Below are positions 23,302 to 23,848 of a stretch of DNA of 23,848 nt, one piece after another. Both the position numbers and the translations under genes were made by a program. A model generated the notes under the pieces. It saw only the letters and a list, made by a program, of their open reading frames with translations. It was not told the origin of the DNA and did no database searches. The DNA is taken from assembly GCA_946222885.1 (NCBI GenBank), contig CAMIAK010000020.1:1-23848 (forward strand), in the 5' to 3' direction. Numbering within the stretch: position 1 is the first letter of the stretch; each line of letters starts with the position of its first letter. The DNA is from an uncultured Nesterenkonia sp. Lineage in GTDB: Bacteria > Actinomycetota > Actinomycetes > Actinomycetales > Micrococcaceae.

Positions 23302-23316
23302 ATGAACAGTGTTCAA
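23302..23316. promoter_or_regulatory. BioQ-type operator 3, upstream of the truncated TetR gene
   Basis: TGAAC-AGT-GTTCA is a third copy of the palindrome. It sits 13 bp before the TetR start codon and touches its -10 (TAACCT, 23318-23323), which lies 6 nt before the ATG. This placement suggests autoregulation. Confidence 0.7.
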
Positions 23317-23329
23317 GTAACCTGGTCGA

Positions 23330-23437
23330 ATGGTTCCACAACCAGGAAATCAACCCCGTCCACGGTCGCGTCGTTCCAGAGATGACGTGATCGAGGCAGC
23401 CCTTCGAATCCTTGACGATCAAGGCTGGGTCTGCTGA
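23330..23437 (+). pseudogene. bioQ: Truncated TetR-family regulator, probable bioQ remnant
   Basis: The frame from ATG 23330 reads a basic N-terminus (RPRSRRSRDD) and then DVIEAALRILDDQGW, the first helix of a TetR DNA-binding domain. It stops at 23435-23437 after 35 codons. A full TetR is about 190 residues. The next feature to the right is an IS3-family transposase, so the gene was probably cut near codon 32-35. TAACCT lies 6 nt before the ATG (leaderless), and a BioQ-type palindrome overlaps that promoter. Divergent position next to bioB with matching operators makes this the likely biotin repressor. The symbol rests on context and motif, not on a full-length match. Confidence 0.68.
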
Positions 23438-23486
23438 AGGTTCGGTTGACTTCAAGACTGCTTAGAAAGCAGGAAGGATGGAAGTC

Positions 23487-23792
23487 ATGCCGAAAGTCGT
23501 CTACACCGAGGAGTTTCGCCGGACCGCCGTGGAGCTGGTTGCTGGCGGGATGAGCCAGAAGCAGGTCTGCGCGGATATGGGCTGCTCGAAATCTGCGCTG
23601 CAGTCCTGGGTCCGGGCCGCGAAGCTCGAAGAGCACGGGATCGAGCCGGCTAAGGATGCTGAGGAGTCTCGGGAACAGGCGAAGATGCTGCGCCGGATCC
23701 GTGAGCTGGAGCAGGAGAACAAGGTCCTGCGCGAAGCTGCGGCGTATCTCTCCCAGGCGAATTTGAAGCTGGGTGGGGCCTCCCCAAAATGA
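23487..23792 (+). CDS. IS3-family transposase OrfA
   Basis: A 101-residue DNA-binding subunit of an IS3-type transposase. The first half is a helix-turn-helix (YTEEFRRTAVELVAGGMSQKQVCADMG split by a Gly-Gly turn) and SKSALQSWVRAAK. The second half is a leucine-zipper helix beginning RRIRELEQENKVLREAAAYL. ATG 23487 was chosen for AGGAAGG 9 nt upstream; ATG 23478 abuts that site directly. The stop overlaps the orfB start as ATGA in the -1 frame after a run of four A residues, fitting IS3 coupling or programmed frameshifting. Confidence 0.9.
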   Translation: MPKVVYTEEFRRTAVELVAGGMSQKQVCADMGCSKSALQSWVRAAKLEEHGIEPAKDAEESREQAKMLRRIRELEQENKVLREAAAYLSQANLKLGGASPK

Positions 23793-23848
23793 TGTTCCCG
23801 CTGGTCCGTGACCTTGCCGCCGCCGGGGTGCCGGTGGCGGTGACCTGC
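23789..23848 (+). CDS. IS3-family transposase OrfB, N-terminus only
   Basis: The first 20 codons, MMFPLVRDLAAAGVPVAVTC, match the beginning of IS3 OrfB proteins, which carry the DDE integrase core further on. The window ends inside the gene, so the catalytic domain is not visible. It overlaps the orfA stop by 4 nt in the -1 frame. Confidence 0.85.
   Translation, partial: MMFPLVRDLAAAGVPVAVTC

Larger units (their letters stand above)
23426..23848 (+). mobile_element. IS3-family insertion sequence, left part only
   Basis: The element contains orfA and the start of orfB, continuing beyond the window. The left end is not exactly fixed. It should begin with TG, and TGGGTCTGC at 23426 or TGCTGAAGG at 23432 are candidates, where the TetR reading frame loses family similarity. 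The opposite terminal repeat and the target duplication lie outside. Confidence 0.7.

Noticed and set aside
1..23848. CRISPR arrays, rRNA genes and toxin-antitoxin pairs
   Set aside because: None found on reading both strands; the only regular repeats are the palindromes and operator boxes listed.

Overview
The window is high-GC DNA with the gene style of an actinobacterium, most likely Micrococcaceae (Nesterenkonia or Arthrobacter-like). This is inferred from the strong GC bias, acidic proteins, a DUF6318-like lipoprotein, GTG starts, CRP/GlxR-type operators, a BioQ-type biotin operator, and many -10 hexamers lying 6 nt before a start codon (leaderless mRNAs). The betaine-type BCCT carrier and acidic proteins suggest a salt-tolerant lifestyle. 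No species is claimed.

Left part (about 1-6,750): a glycerophosphodiester phosphodiesterase, then a two-gene unit of an EcsC-like protein and a secreted EEP-fold protein whose catalytic residues all look replaced. A divergent BCCT osmolyte carrier follows. It converges on an aldo/keto reductase across a perfect 22-bp stem terminator.

Middle part (about 6,830-14,030): a carboxylate-transport locus. Leftward run four overlapping or closely spaced genes: a 4-TM protein, a DUF485 protein, an ActP/MctC-like symporter and a LytS-type kinase with a GAF-like region. The LytTR regulator follows behind a large palindrome, with its own leaderless promoter. Rightward runs a DUF4212 small subunit and a sodium:solute symporter large subunit. 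The 273-bp divergent region holds two CRP/GlxR-type boxes, one perfect. A second copy of the large palindrome lies downstream of the rightward symporter.

Next (about 14,030-17,280): a spermidine-synthase-like methyltransferase, a conserved hypothetical protein, and a very acidic lipoprotein with two DUF6318-like halves.

Right part (about 17,296-23,848): sequence character changes at a tRNA-Lys(UUU) gene that stops in its anticodon stem. Beyond it lies a lower-GC biotin operon, bioB-bioA-bioF::P450-bioD, read leftward, with each gene overlapping the next. The bioF gene continues in frame into a cytochrome P450 domain, so one polypeptide may carry both a BioI-like pimeloyl-forming activity and KAPA synthase. 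Three TGAAC-N3-GTTCA palindromes mark bioB and a divergent TetR gene (a probable bioQ). That TetR gene is cut after about 32 codons by an IS3-family element that runs off the window. The predicted outcome is a biotin operon that has lost its local repressor.
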